Source of the DNA: Ruegeria_C sp041537925
GTDB lineage: Bacteria; Pseudomonadota; Alphaproteobacteria; Rhodobacterales; Rhodobacteraceae
Length of the DNA stretch: 64,000 nucleotides
Assembly: GCF_041537925.1 (NCBI RefSeq)
Contig: NZ_JBGOSH010000008.1
Span: 62,001-126,000 of the forward strand
Reading direction: 5' to 3'
Below the pieces are notes generated by a model. It was not told the DNA's origin, searched no databases, and saw only the letters and a program-made list of their open reading frames with translations. This document shows positions 17,614-26,307 of the stretch, in pieces. The position numbers and the translations under genes are program-made. Within the stretch, counting starts at the first letter, position 1. Each line of letters opens with the position of its first letter.

Positions 17614-18716
17614 GCGACCCACTGCGCATCGGTATCGCCGGGGCTGGAGCCATTGCCTTCGGCACGGCCGCCTTGCTGTACAAGAACCGACATATCCCAA
17701 TGCTTTGGTCGCCGTCCGGGGCAGGGACCGAAATTTTTACTCATGAGCCACTTCAGGCCCGAGGGGTGATAGAGGCCGAATTCCGTCCAAATATTGCGAA
17801 TTCGGCACAAGAACTTTCCGATAACAGCGATGCCTTGTTCATCGCGGTGCCGGCATATGGCCACAAGGCTGTTATGGATGCACTGGCGCCGCATATACGC
17901 GATGGCCAGCACATCATCATTTCATCTCATGCCTCTTTCGGTGCGGTCTATCTAGCTCAGGCACTGGCGGCCTTTGGAACGCAGGCACCGGTTACGGCCT
18001 GGGGCACTACGATTGTTTCTGGCCGCAAGCAGGATGGCGCATTGGTTCGCGTCAATACGGTGCGCAATAGGGTCGATCTTTGCACCGTGCCAGACACACA
18101 GGCCACCAACGGGCTCGACTTGTGCCAAACCTTGTTTGGCAAACGGTTCCAGCCGCGCGATGGGCTGTTGGCCATTTCTCTATCCAACCTCAACCCGCAA
18201 AACCACCTTGGGATAGCACTGTGCAACATCACCCGGATGGAGCGCGGAGAGGATTGGAGCCAGGGCCAGAATGTCACCCCCAAAGTAGGTCGGTTGCTGG
18301 AACAACTGGATGTCGAGCGTCTGGCAATCGCCAAGGCAATGAATCTGGACGTAAAAACCATCTTCGAGCATTTTCACCAAAGCTTTCATGTGCCCGCCGC
18401 ACCCGTTTCTGAAATGAACCAGCAGATGCACACGCGCGGGTATGGCGGGCTTGGCCCGAAGACCGCCGACAGTCGCTATGTTACCGAGGACGTTCCCTAT
18501 GGATTGCAGGTTACGGCCACTCTGGGCAGGCTTGTAGAACAGCCCGCTGATTTGCATGAAGCAGGGATTAAAATATTCTCGGCGATGTACGGTCGGGATT
18601 TCGCGCAGGAAAACGAACTCCTGCAAGCGTTGGATCTGAATCGTTTTGAGCTACACGACCTGCAGAAGGCCGCCCGTACCGGGTTGCTGCAAAAGACATC
18701 TAATCCCGTGCCGTAA
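17610..18716 (+). CDS. opine (octopine/nopaline-type) dehydrogenase family protein
   Basis: 368 residues. The N-terminal Rossmann fold has GIAGAGAIAFGTAALLY (residues 8-24), and the C-terminal all-helical domain of the NAD/NADP octopine/nopaline dehydrogenase family is seen in AISLSNLNPQNHLGIALCNI, QNVTPKVGRLLEQLDVER and RYVTEDVPYGLQ. Such enzymes reductively join an amino acid to a 2-oxo acid or split the product oxidatively. The usual Asn...His-Pro signature reads here as NPQNHLG. Position between the AhpD-like gene and a Pot-type importer leaves both synthesis and breakdown of an opine-like compound open. The start is fixed by ATGA overlap. Confidence 0.82.
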   Translation: MSDPLRIGIAGAGAIAFGTAALLYKNRHIPMLWSPSGAGTEIFTHEPLQARGVIEAEFRPNIANSAQELSDNSDALFIAVPAYGHKAVMDALAPHIRDGQHIIISSHASFGAVYLAQALAAFGTQAPVTAWGTTIVSGRKQDGALVRVNTVRNRVDLCTVPDTQATNGLDLCQTLFGKRFQPRDGLLAISLSNLNPQNHLGIALCNITRMERGEDWSQGQNVTPKVGRLLEQLDVERLAIAKAMNLDVKTIFEHFHQSFHVPAAPVSEMNQQMHTRGYGGLGPKTADSRYVTEDVPYGLQVTATLGRLVEQPADLHEAGIKIFSAMYGRDFAQENELLQALDLNRFELHDLQKAARTGLLQKTSNPVP

Positions 18717-18763
18717 ATTACAAAGTATACGGATCCAAATTAACCAACAAGGAGACGCTCAAG

Positions 18764-19870
18764 ATGACCAAACTTATCATTAGCCGCCGTCGTTTTTTAG
18801 GCACTGCAGCCGTGGGTGCCACAGCTCTTGCCAGTCCCGTCTATCTGCGCCGCGCCAACGCCGCAGACGGTGAAGTGAATATCTGGACCTACAATGACTT
18901 TGTGCCCAAAGCCTTCAAGGAACAGTTCGAAGCCGAGACCGGGATCAAGGTCAATATTCGTCTTGTTGACGACCAGGGCAAGCAGTTCAATCTGCTGGCC
19001 GCAGAAGCCCCCAATCCGACGGTCGATATCATGACCGTTGCGGGCCACCGTTTCCTGCAATTTATCGATAATGAGCTTCTGGCACCGCTGGATACCAGCC
19101 GTCTGAGTAATTGGGGCAATATCAATCCTGTCTTTTCAGAAAGCGAGTGGTCGACGATCAACGGCGAAAAATGGGGCGCTCCGATCCTGTCGGGCATGGA
19201 GGTGTTGTCCTATAATACCGACTTGGTCAGCGCCGAAGAGGCCAAGACCTGGAACACCTTGTTCTCTGAGAAATATAAGGGCCAGACCGCCTATATCATT
19301 CAGGATATGATGTCGATCGTCATGCTCAAGATGGGCTATGACGGGAACATGGTCGAGTACCTCGAGGACCCAGAAAAAGCGGCAATGATTGTCGAAGAGG
19401 CCAAGCAATTCCTGATCGAAAAGAAGCCGCTGGTGCGCAAATACTATGACGGTGGCGCGGAAGTTCAGCAAATGTTCGTCAATCAGGATATCGCCCTGGC
19501 GCAAAGCTGGAACGGCCCCGCAGCGGCACTCATCACCGATGATTTCCCGCTTGCTATGTCGATCCCACAAGAGGGGTCTTATGGCTTTGTTTACACATAC
19601 AACATCGCCAACAACGCTCCCAATGCCGACAACGCCTATACCTTCCTGAACGCTATTCTCGCTTCGCCGGAAATCGGGGCAGCGATGACCAAGGCGTCGG
19701 GCTTTATCTCGACCTACAAGGATGCGTCCCAATACCTGACGGAGCTTGAGAAAAAGGCGACATCCTTCCCTGATGAAGAACTGGCCAATCTTCAGTTTTT
19801 CCGCGCCGAGGCGAATGAGATGAAATATGGGCTGGTCGATCCGGCCGTCGAGGCGATAAAAGCGTCCTGA
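18764..19870 (+). CDS. Pot/ polyamine-opine-class extracellular solute-binding protein with Tat signal
   Basis: 368 residues. The signal peptide carries the twin-arginine motif SRRRFLGTAA with an AnA-type cleavage (RRANA|ADG), so it is exported folded. The mature part fits the spermidine/putrescine-type binding-protein family (EVNIWTYNDF, FKEQFEAETGIKV, GEKWGAPILSGMEVLSYNTD). AAGGAGAC precedes the start. The conserved acidic residues that bind polyamines cannot be assigned with confidence, so an opine or another amino-acid conjugate is equally possible. It is followed by a strong hairpin and the permease genes. Confidence 0.85.
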   Translation: MTKLIISRRRFLGTAAVGATALASPVYLRRANAADGEVNIWTYNDFVPKAFKEQFEAETGIKVNIRLVDDQGKQFNLLAAEAPNPTVDIMTVAGHRFLQFIDNELLAPLDTSRLSNWGNINPVFSESEWSTINGEKWGAPILSGMEVLSYNTDLVSAEEAKTWNTLFSEKYKGQTAYIIQDMMSIVMLKMGYDGNMVEYLEDPEKAAMIVEEAKQFLIEKKPLVRKYYDGGAEVQQMFVNQDIALAQSWNGPAAALITDDFPLAMSIPQEGSYGFVYTYNIANNAPNADNAYTFLNAILASPEIGAAMTKASGFISTYKDASQYLTELEKKATSFPDEELANLQFFRAEANEMKYGLVDPAVEAIKAS

Positions 19871-19895
19871 GCCTTGCATGGAAACTTCTGACTGT

Positions 19896-19923
19896 ACTTG
19901 CCCGCCAAAACCGGCGGGCAAGT
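19896..19923 (+). other. intercistronic stem-loop after the Pot-type binding-protein gene
   Basis: ACTTGCCCGCC (19896-19906) and GGCGGGCAAGT (19913-19923) form a perfect 11-base-pair stem with a 6-base loop. No T-run follows. As at 9104-9130, this probably stabilises the binding-protein mRNA and damps readthrough into the permease genes. Confidence 0.65.
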
Positions 19924-19953
19924 CCCTCAAAGTAATCCGAAAAGGATACCCTC

Positions 19954-20940
19954 ATGAGTAACGACGCTACGCCGCGCGCGAACGGCGGTATTGTCTTACC
20001 AATCGAGAAAAGCCTCACTTTTTGGGGGCGCTTGGCAAGTTGGACACCGTATCGTTCCTTTACCCGGTTTGTGACCGCCTCGCCGCGGCGTCAGTTCCTG
20101 ATCCTGGCGGTCTTTCCGTTGCTGTGGGTTCTGACCCAGCATTTGGGACCGATGCTGCAAATGCTCCGGGTGAGCCTGACGGACGCCTATCCGGTTGCAC
20201 CGGGGGTAGAGCAACATTTCACCTTGGATAACTATCGACGTTTCTTTGAGGACCGCATTTTCTGGCAACCGTTCTTTCGGACTCTGACCTTCGCCGGAAT
20301 CTTTACTTTCTGCACTTTGGTTCTGACCTATCCTGTTGCCTATTTTCTGGCCCGGCACGTCAGCCGAAAAAACCAAATGCTGTTGTTGTTGTTGTTGCTG
20401 ATCCCATTCTGGGTCGGTGAGATTGTGCGCACCTATGCGATCATGATCCTTCTGGGGAACACCGGTGCAGTCAATCAGCTACTGAAATGGATTGGCCTGA
20501 TCGACCGGCCCATTCCGTTTATGTACACAAGCTTTTCCATGGGTGTGGGGATTGTCTATCTGACCGCGCTTTACATGCTGCTACCCCTATATTCGGCGCT
20601 TGAGAAACTGCCCGATAGCTACAACGAAGCAGCGGCGGATCTTGGCGCATCGGCCTGGACCCGTTTTCGCCGCATAACGCTGCCGCTGACGATCGAAGGA
20701 ATTTCATCGGGGTGTACTCTGGTCTTTCTGATTTCGACCGGGTTCTACGCAACGCCGGTTCTGCTGGGCGGGCCGTCCACCACAGTTTTTGCCGAAACCA
20801 TTGCCGGGTTTTTCCATGTGGCCGGGGATGAGTGGCCAACCGGCGCGGCCTTTGCGACCATCATGTTTGTTGCGGCCATGTTCCTGACAGGCGCCTTTCA
20901 AAAGCTGATGAAAGCATTGCGCAAAGGAGACACCAAATGA
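19954..20940 (+). CDS. Pot-type ABC transporter permease, PotB-like
   Basis: 328 residues with a 60-residue cytoplasmic N-terminus and six membrane helices (first FLILAVFPLLWVLTQHL). The EAA loop is LPDSYNEAAADLGASAWTRF. The LLLLLLLIPFWVGEIVRTYA helix is typical of PotB. It ends with ATGA overlapping the next permease gene. Confidence 0.9.
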   Translation: MSNDATPRANGGIVLPIEKSLTFWGRLASWTPYRSFTRFVTASPRRQFLILAVFPLLWVLTQHLGPMLQMLRVSLTDAYPVAPGVEQHFTLDNYRRFFEDRIFWQPFFRTLTFAGIFTFCTLVLTYPVAYFLARHVSRKNQMLLLLLLLIPFWVGEIVRTYAIMILLGNTGAVNQLLKWIGLIDRPIPFMYTSFSMGVGIVYLTALYMLLPLYSALEKLPDSYNEAAADLGASAWTRFRRITLPLTIEGISSGCTLVFLISTGFYATPVLLGGPSTTVFAETIAGFFHVAGDEWPTGAAFATIMFVAAMFLTGAFQKLMKALRKGDTK

Positions 20941-21728
20941 ACCGCGGCAATCGCATTCTGCTGTCCTGTGTCTACTGGGCCTTTGTCCTTTACGTGTTCG
21001 TGCCGCTGATCCTGATGATCCTGATGGGGTTCAAAGACAGCAAGTTCATCGGATTTCCGATCCGCTCCTGGACGTTGGATTGGTACACCGGTGTCTTTGC
21101 CGATACCGAAGTGGTTTCGACACTGGGCTACTCGATTGCCATCGCTGTGTTGGCAACATTGGTCTCGGTGGCAGTTGGCACGTGGATCGCGGTCTTGCTG
21201 GAAGGCCGTAAATTCTTCGGTCGAACTGCGATCTTCGGATTGACAGTGCTGCCCGCGCTTGTGCCCGGCATCATTTCAGCGATCGCCTTTCGCATCTATG
21301 CTCGCTGGCTAGGGATCGAACCCGGAATGGGGGCAATTATTTGGGCCCATGCGGTGCACAACGTGCCGTTTGTGGCGCTGGTGGTCATGGCGCGGCTCTC
21401 AACCCTTCCCAAAAGCCAGATCGAGGCGGCGCGCGATCTGGGCGCCGATCCGATCATCGCCTTTTTACGGATTACGCTGCCCTATCTCATCCCCGCCATC
21501 CTCGGGGCAAGCATATTCTGCCTGCTGCTCAGCTTTGACGACTTTGTACGGTCGTTCTTTCTGGGTGGCTATGAGCCGACACTGCCGGTTTTGATCTTTG
21601 CCAAGCTCAAATCGGGCATGTCGCCCGAAATCAACGCTATTGCGACCGTTGCATTGCTCCTGACCGCAGCCATCGGTATCTGGGCTGAGCGATTCACGCG
21701 CCGCATGAACAAGGAAACCAAAGCATGA
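20937..21728 (+). CDS. Pot-type ABC transporter permease, PotC-like
   Basis: The start at 20937 follows from the ATGA overlap and gives the usual 263 residues; the frame extends further upstream only as a shadow of the preceding gene. Six helices, EAA loop LPKSQIEAARDLGADPIIAF. It ends in ATGA overlap with the ATPase gene. With the PotB-like protein it forms the channel. Confidence 0.9.
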   Translation: MNRGNRILLSCVYWAFVLYVFVPLILMILMGFKDSKFIGFPIRSWTLDWYTGVFADTEVVSTLGYSIAIAVLATLVSVAVGTWIAVLLEGRKFFGRTAIFGLTVLPALVPGIISAIAFRIYARWLGIEPGMGAIIWAHAVHNVPFVALVVMARLSTLPKSQIEAARDLGADPIIAFLRITLPYLIPAILGASIFCLLLSFDDFVRSFFLGGYEPTLPVLIFAKLKSGMSPEINAIATVALLLTAAIGIWAERFTRRMNKETKA

Positions 21729-22810
21729 CCGACTCCAGTCCTCTCGTCCGCGTTGAAGGAGTTTCCAAGCATTTTGGTCCGGTCGTCGCGCTTGATAATC
21801 TGACTCTGGATATCGCACGCGGTGAGTTTGTTACGTTTCTTGGCCCTTCGGGCTGTGGAAAGTCGACAACGCTGCGCATTCTGGGAGGATTTGAGCGCCC
21901 AACATCCGGACGGGTCATTCTGGATGACGAGGACGTTACGGCACTGCCCCCGGAAAAGCGGCATGTAAATATGGTCTTTCAGGACTATGCGTTGTTTCCA
22001 CATATGACTGTTCGTCAGAATATTTCTTTTGGGCTTGAACTAAAAGGAATGGATAAATCGGCGATCCGGCGGCGGCAGGACGAAATCATGTCCTTTCTTG
22101 AATTGGGTGCCTTCGGTGATCGTTATCCAGGTCAGCTGTCGGGCGGTCAGCGCCAACGGGTGGCTTTGGCCCGCGCATTGGCTCCGGACCCTGCACTTTT
22201 GCTTTTGGATGAGCCATTGGGCGCACTCGATGCCAAATTGCGCAGTCAAGTCCAGCAGGAACTTAAGGCGATTCAGCGCCGGACGCACAAGACGTTTTTC
22301 TTCGTGACCCACGATCAGGAAGAAGCGCTGACCATGTCCGATCGGATTGTGGTGATGAACAATGGCCGGGTTGAACAGGACGGCACGCCAGAAGATTTGT
22401 ATTTTCACCCGGCCACGCGGTTCGTGGCCGAGTTCATAGGCGATACGAATCTGTTGACCGGTCAAGTATGTGGTCGGGAAGGGGATACGGTCATGATGGA
22501 TTGGTTTGGCCAGACTCTGCATGGCCACGCCCCTGCAGGCGCGCCGGGCGTAGGGGATTCCGTAACAGCATCGATACGACTGGAGAAGTTGGGGTTTTAT
22601 GCAACGCGATCGGATGCGACGAATTCGGTGCTGGGCAAGGTCATCGGAAAGACATTTCTTGGTAGCCGAATGACCGTGGACCTGATGGTCGAGGAAACTC
22701 AGGGTGCAATCTTACGTGCGTTTGTCGATGCTGAGACAGGCCAGTCCGTGGGTTCCGATCCGGTATGGATTGGATGGGAAAGTGACAATATGGCGGTATT
22801 GCGCGAATGA
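21725..22810 (+). CDS. Pot-type ABC transporter ATPase, PotA-like
   Basis: 361 residues. Walker A GPSGCGKST, Q-loop VFQDYALFPH, signature LSGGQRQRVALAR, Walker B LLLLDEPLGALD, switch FVTHDQEEAL, and a C-terminal TOBE domain (ATRFVAEFIGDTNLL onward). It completes a full importer (binding protein, two permeases, ATPase) at the end of the cluster and ends just before IS debris. Confidence 0.92.
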   Translation: MTDSSPLVRVEGVSKHFGPVVALDNLTLDIARGEFVTFLGPSGCGKSTTLRILGGFERPTSGRVILDDEDVTALPPEKRHVNMVFQDYALFPHMTVRQNISFGLELKGMDKSAIRRRQDEIMSFLELGAFGDRYPGQLSGGQRQRVALARALAPDPALLLLDEPLGALDAKLRSQVQQELKAIQRRTHKTFFFVTHDQEEALTMSDRIVVMNNGRVEQDGTPEDLYFHPATRFVAEFIGDTNLLTGQVCGREGDTVMMDWFGQTLHGHAPAGAPGVGDSVTASIRLEKLGFYATRSDATNSVLGKVIGKTFLGSRMTVDLMVEETQGAILRAFVDAETGQSVGSDPVWIGWESDNMAVLRE

Positions 22811-22899
22811 CAGGGGATCTGACGGTGTAGACGCCCCCGCTGGCCTCGATGTGCCATTGTGGGTTTGCAAACAACCTGAATGGAGGCGTCTATGGACCG
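22811..22899. repeat. unidentified mobile-element remnant with inverted repeat
   Basis: TAGACGCC (22828-22835) and GGCGTCTA (22885-22892) form an inverted repeat around 50 bases without a gene, ending at an ATG that runs straight into the IS5 copy-3 end. It looks like the upstream end of another transposon, cut by the IS5 insertion, but I do not recognise it. Confidence 0.35.
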
Positions 22900-23056
22900 T
22901 GTTTCACGGATCGTTCTCCCGGGCTAGCTCTGGTGCTTTTCTTTCCGTGAGTTGCCGTGGATGCCATACAAATTCAATGATGCCCGTCGCGACAAATTCC
23001 TCAAAGCAAAGTACCGGGTCACGAACTGCTCGGAATACAACGAAAGCGGTCCGTGA
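22900..23056 (+). mobile_element. IS5-family insertion sequence, copy 3, only the 5' end
   Basis: The terminal repeat (TGTTTCACGGATCG at 22900-22913, one mismatch to copies 1 and 2) is followed by the first 29 codons of the transposase (ATG at 22961, MPYKFNDARRDKFLKAKYRV). Identity with copies 1 and 2 stops at about 23046, where the IS3-family element begins, and the frame closes at 23056. It is on the plus strand, opposite to copies 1 and 2. Confidence 0.75.
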
Positions 23057-23132
23057 TCAGCACCTTTGGGCCTGATTAGAGTATTTGCATAACGGAAGGT
23101 TTCTGGCTCATCTGAACCGTCAAGGAGTGAAG

Positions 23133-23657
23133 ATGAGACTGAAAGTTGGAACCGACAAACCGGCGGCCGAACGGGTCGTCAAAGACATCCGCCGCAAGAC
23201 GCGCAAGCATCATTCTGCGGAAGAGAAGATCCGCATTGTGCTGGAGGGCCTGCGTGGCGAGGAGAGCATTGCTGCGCTTTGTCGGCGCGAGGGGATCGCG
23301 ACGAGTTTGTACTATTCCTGGTCGAAGGAATTCCTTGAGGCTGGCAAGAAGCGGCTGGCGGGCGACACGGCCAGGCAGGCGACAAGCCCCGAAGTGAAAG
23401 AGCTGCGGTCCGAGGCGGCAGCGCTGAAGGAGGCGGTTGCGGACCTCACTTTGGAAAACCGCTTGCTCAAAAAAGCATGCTCGGGGATGGGGGCGGCGAC
23501 ATATGAGATATCCCGCAACCGAGAAGCTCGAGATCATCCGGATCGTCGAGCAGTCCCACTTGCCGGTGAAGCGGACGCTGGCACATCTCGGCATCCCAAA
23601 GACCACGTTCTACCGCTGGTATGCCCGGTATCAGGCGTTTGGCGGGGCCGGGCTTGA
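23133..23657 (+). pseudogene. IS3-family transposase OrfA, frame shifted at the end
   Basis: The N-terminal 110 residues are an intact helix-turn-helix and leucine-zipper OrfA (HHSAEEKIRIVLEGLRGEE, SLYYSWSKEFLEAGK, ADLTLENRLLKKA). After CTCAAAAAAGC at 23466-23476 the frame is unrelated to OrfA. With one more A in that run the frame would end GDI and overlap the orfB start by ATGA at 23503-23506, which is the family pattern. Either an A was lost, or the A-run is the programmed slip site. Confidence 0.65.
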
Positions 23658-24236
23658 AGATCGCCGCCCACATCCCGGCCGGGTCTGGAACCGCATCCCC
23701 AACGAGATCAGACAGGCTGTCGTTGACCTCGCTCTGGATGAGCCGGAACTGTCGCCGCGTGAGCTGGCGTTCCGGTTCACGGACACAAAGAAATACTTTG
23801 TATCAGAGCCTTCCGTCTATCGCATCCTCAAGGAGCAGGATCTGATTACTGGCCCAGCCTTCAACGTGATCAAGGCCGCGGACGAGTTCCATGACAAGAC
23901 CACAAGGCCGAACCAGCTTTGGCAAACCGACTTCACCTACCTGAAGGTGATCGGCTGGGGCTGGTTCTATCTCTCGACGATCCTCGACGACTACAGCCGC
24001 TACATCGTTGGTCCTCCCCCACTGAATTGGTCCTCCGCTATGTTNNNNNNNNNNTCCTACGCCAAGAAGTTCCAAACTACGGTCGCGAGCTAGAAGCTCG
24101 ACGATCAAGGCATGGACCACATCCGCGGCGCCCCGAACCATCCGCAGACCCAAGGCAAGATCGAGCGCTGGCATCAAACCTTGAAGAACCGCATCCTGCT
24201 GGAAAACTATCACCTTCCCGGGGCGCTCGAGCAGGC
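23503..24236 (+). pseudogene. IS3-family transposase OrfB, interrupted
   Basis: From ATG 23503 (MRYPATEKLEIIRIVEQSHL) the protein is intact through FYRWYARYQAF and LWQTDFTYLKV (first catalytic Asp) to DDYSRYIV at about 24011. It then meets foreign sequence and the N gap. After a stop, frame and identity resume at about 24096 with DDQGMDHIRGAPNHPQTQGK, which holds the last catalytic Glu region (GKIERWHQTLKN), and end at about 24236. The catalytic second Asp region is missing. Confidence 0.7.
24045..24054. other. assembly gap of ten N
   Basis: The true length of the missing DNA is unknown; ten N is a conventional filler. It lies inside repeated IS sequence, where short-read assembly commonly breaks. 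Confidence 0.95.
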
Positions 24237-24425
24237 TAAGGCAAACCTTCCAGCATTGTCAGCGACAACGGCACAGAATTCACCAGTCGGGCGATCCTCA
24301 AATGGGCCAATGACAACGGCGTCGAGTGGCAGTACATTGACCCCGGCAAGCCACAACAGAATGCTTTCATCGAGTCATTCAACGGCAGCTAGCGTGATGA
24401 GTTGCTCAAAACGACCACAACGAAT
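24237..24425 (+). pseudogene. fragment of a second IS3-family transposase
   Basis: The plus strand reads IVSDNGTEFTSRAILKWAND then PGKPQQNAFIESFNGS, the Asp and Glu catalytic segments of an IS3-family transposase of another subgroup. A TAG directly after FNGS replaces the expected Arg-Leu region before RDELL. Only about 60 codons remain. Confidence 0.65.
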
Positions 24426-24573
24426 ATGAAATTCAAACTCGCAAAATCTCGTTAGGAATGAGAGAGCAGCGGGGAACAGGTCATAGCTTAACGACAAATA
24501 TCTGGGGTTCTTAGGTATCACATCGGGTTGCTGAGACCGCATCAGTCAAGCTTCAATTAATCGAACCAAGACG

Positions 24574-25686
24574 CTAAAGGGCTATTGGTGAAATACCGCC
24601 AGCGAAAGCTGCCAGAACCGGCGCTGTTACTGCGAAGCCAGCGCGCAGGTAATCTATCGCGCCATCTTGCAGTCCTCTTGAAGCCCTCCAGTCCTCAACA
24701 TCGACTTGGTCGCCTGGAGGTGCGCCTTGCCCCACCTTCTCAGCAAGTGTTCGAGTTCGGCCATCCAATATCAGGGCCACAGGCAAGTAAAAGCTAAGTA
24801 TCAAAAGGCTAAAATACGTGCCGGTAAACAGCGCTGAAGCGAGCACGAGCGCACCATAGGCGGCTTGCTCAGCCTCCTCTACCAATGGAAGCGGCCAGTA
24901 CATCCAACTTGTCGCGAACAACATGCCGAAAGTAAGTACGATGCTGGACATATACAGTTGCTGGCGCATCTGCTTAATGTTTTGCACCAAGAGCGCGGCC
25001 TGTTCCTCAATATCGTCTCCGTCGGGTGTTTCCAGACAAAGAACCATTCCGACAATCAGAGCGCCAACAGCAAGACCTGCGAGGACGTTGACGATGTCCA
25101 ATATGCGATTGAACAATGATATTGCAGGCACCTCGCCGCAGCGACCCAACAGCCAAAGATCTTCCGGCCCAATACATCCCGGTAAACCTCCTCGCGACAG
25201 AGCAGCCTCAAAAAAGGCCGCCCCAAGTCGATGATAAACTCGCGTTCCATCCGGGCTAATATTCTGCTGAACCGTGGGAATAACAGCTAACAACAGGACG
25301 ATGATAACTGTGGCTATCGCTGCCGCCCTTGTTTTAGGCACTGTTGGACGAGCAAGGTTTCGAACCAACATTGCGACAGCAAGGACCGCCAGAGCGGCAA
25401 AGAACCAAGTCGCGGCAAGAAATCTATGCCGACCCACTGCCTCCAGCCAAGGACGCTCGGTTTGAAGAATGTCTGTTGGAACAGCTACGTCTACGGCAAT
25501 CAAATGGTTGGTAATGAAGGCGTGAATCCAGAAGACGAGCATAGGGCCTAACGCTATGGCAAAATAGCGCATTCTCACTTCCCGATAGACCACGACCGGA
25601 TTTCCCTTCTTGGCTGAATTCATGAAGAATGGATACCACAAAATCAGCACCCAATCTTTGGCAAATTTGAGCTCTTCCCGAGCCAA
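24574..25686 (-). CDS. multi-pass membrane protein of unknown function, probably 5'-damaged
   Basis: 370 residues from TTG 25686. There are about seven to eight hydrophobic helices (for example FAIALGPMLVFWIHAFI, AAAIATVIIVLLLAVIP, LFTGTYFSLLILSFYLPVAL) and an extracytoplasmic loop with three Cys (GLPGCIGPEDLWLLGRCGE). I do not recognise the family. The TTG has no ribosome site. The frame stays open 160 bases upstream, with coding-looking residues (IRLGDWRNPDGTRFKWFDIR), to a TGA near 25848, without ATG or GTG. It may be a decayed gene whose true start is lost. It has no functional neighbours; IS debris lies on both sides. Confidence 0.5.
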   Translation of the reverse strand: MAREELKFAKDWVLILWYPFFMNSAKKGNPVVVYREVRMRYFAIALGPMLVFWIHAFITNHLIAVDVAVPTDILQTERPWLEAVGRHRFLAATWFFAALAVLAVAMLVRNLARPTVPKTRAAAIATVIIVLLLAVIPTVQQNISPDGTRVYHRLGAAFFEAALSRGGLPGCIGPEDLWLLGRCGEVPAISLFNRILDIVNVLAGLAVGALIVGMVLCLETPDGDDIEEQAALLVQNIKQMRQQLYMSSIVLTFGMLFATSWMYWPLPLVEEAEQAAYGALVLASALFTGTYFSLLILSFYLPVALILDGRTRTLAEKVGQGAPPGDQVDVEDWRASRGLQDGAIDYLRAGFAVTAPVLAAFAGGISPIAL

Positions 25687-26307
25687 GATCAGCGGCGAGT
25701 CATCCGGGAACGAGCGGATATCAAACCACTTGAAGCGCGTACCGTCCGGGTTCCGCCAATCGCCCAGTCGGATTGAGCTGCCGCTTGACCCATGACAGGT
25801 CAGTGCGGCCCGAAATACACGCAGGTTAATAGGCCACCAGTTTCATAGCGACAGTCCGTCAACACCCGCGTGACCGTTAGGCATCCAATCGCCGTCCCCG
25901 TTCACTATCTTCGATGACCCTATCCTTGCACCTGCTGGCACCTGCGCGCGGATGATGAACTGGTTGGGGTAGAGCGCGTGTTGTTTGTGCGAATAAGAGC
26001 GCTATCGGCCTCGGGTTTTGCGTGGGCGTGCCGGCAGACCAAGCGGTAGTCGCCGGGTGAGCCGAAGTGTCAAAAGCACTGCGCCCTGCGACCCGTCAGA
26101 GGCGAAAGACCAACTCGCAACTGAATACGCTAAACTCCCGAAGCAACGGACGGCTCTAAGAGCAATGCCAGAAGGTCGAGGATTTATTCAACAGACTTTG
26201 ACGGTTCCGCCGGATCGCCTTGTGTTGCGAGAAGACAATCAGTTCATTCAAGGTCTTGGTCGAACTCGCCAGCGCAATGGTTTGGATCCCTTAAATGCAG
26301 ACGCCGC
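25687..26307. other. stretch without a recognised gene beyond the upstream extension of the membrane-protein frame
   Basis: From 25687 to about 25848 the minus-strand frame of the membrane-protein gene is open, and it continues beyond the TGA as a coding-looking frame to a TAG near 25998. From about 26000 to 26307 I see no convincing frame on either strand. The short plus-strand ORF at 26018 has no ribosome site. Confidence 0.45.

Larger units (their letters stand above)
23047..24236 (+). mobile_element. IS3-family insertion sequence, broken and containing an assembly gap
   Basis: It contains orfA and orfB with the usual overlapping arrangement. It is bounded on the left by the IS5 fragment and on the right, near 24236, by a piece of a second IS3-type transposase. 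Ends and terminal repeats cannot be fixed. About 45 residues of OrfB expected between 24011 and 24096 are missing around the ten N bases, so a nested insertion or a deletion is hidden there. Confidence 0.7.
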
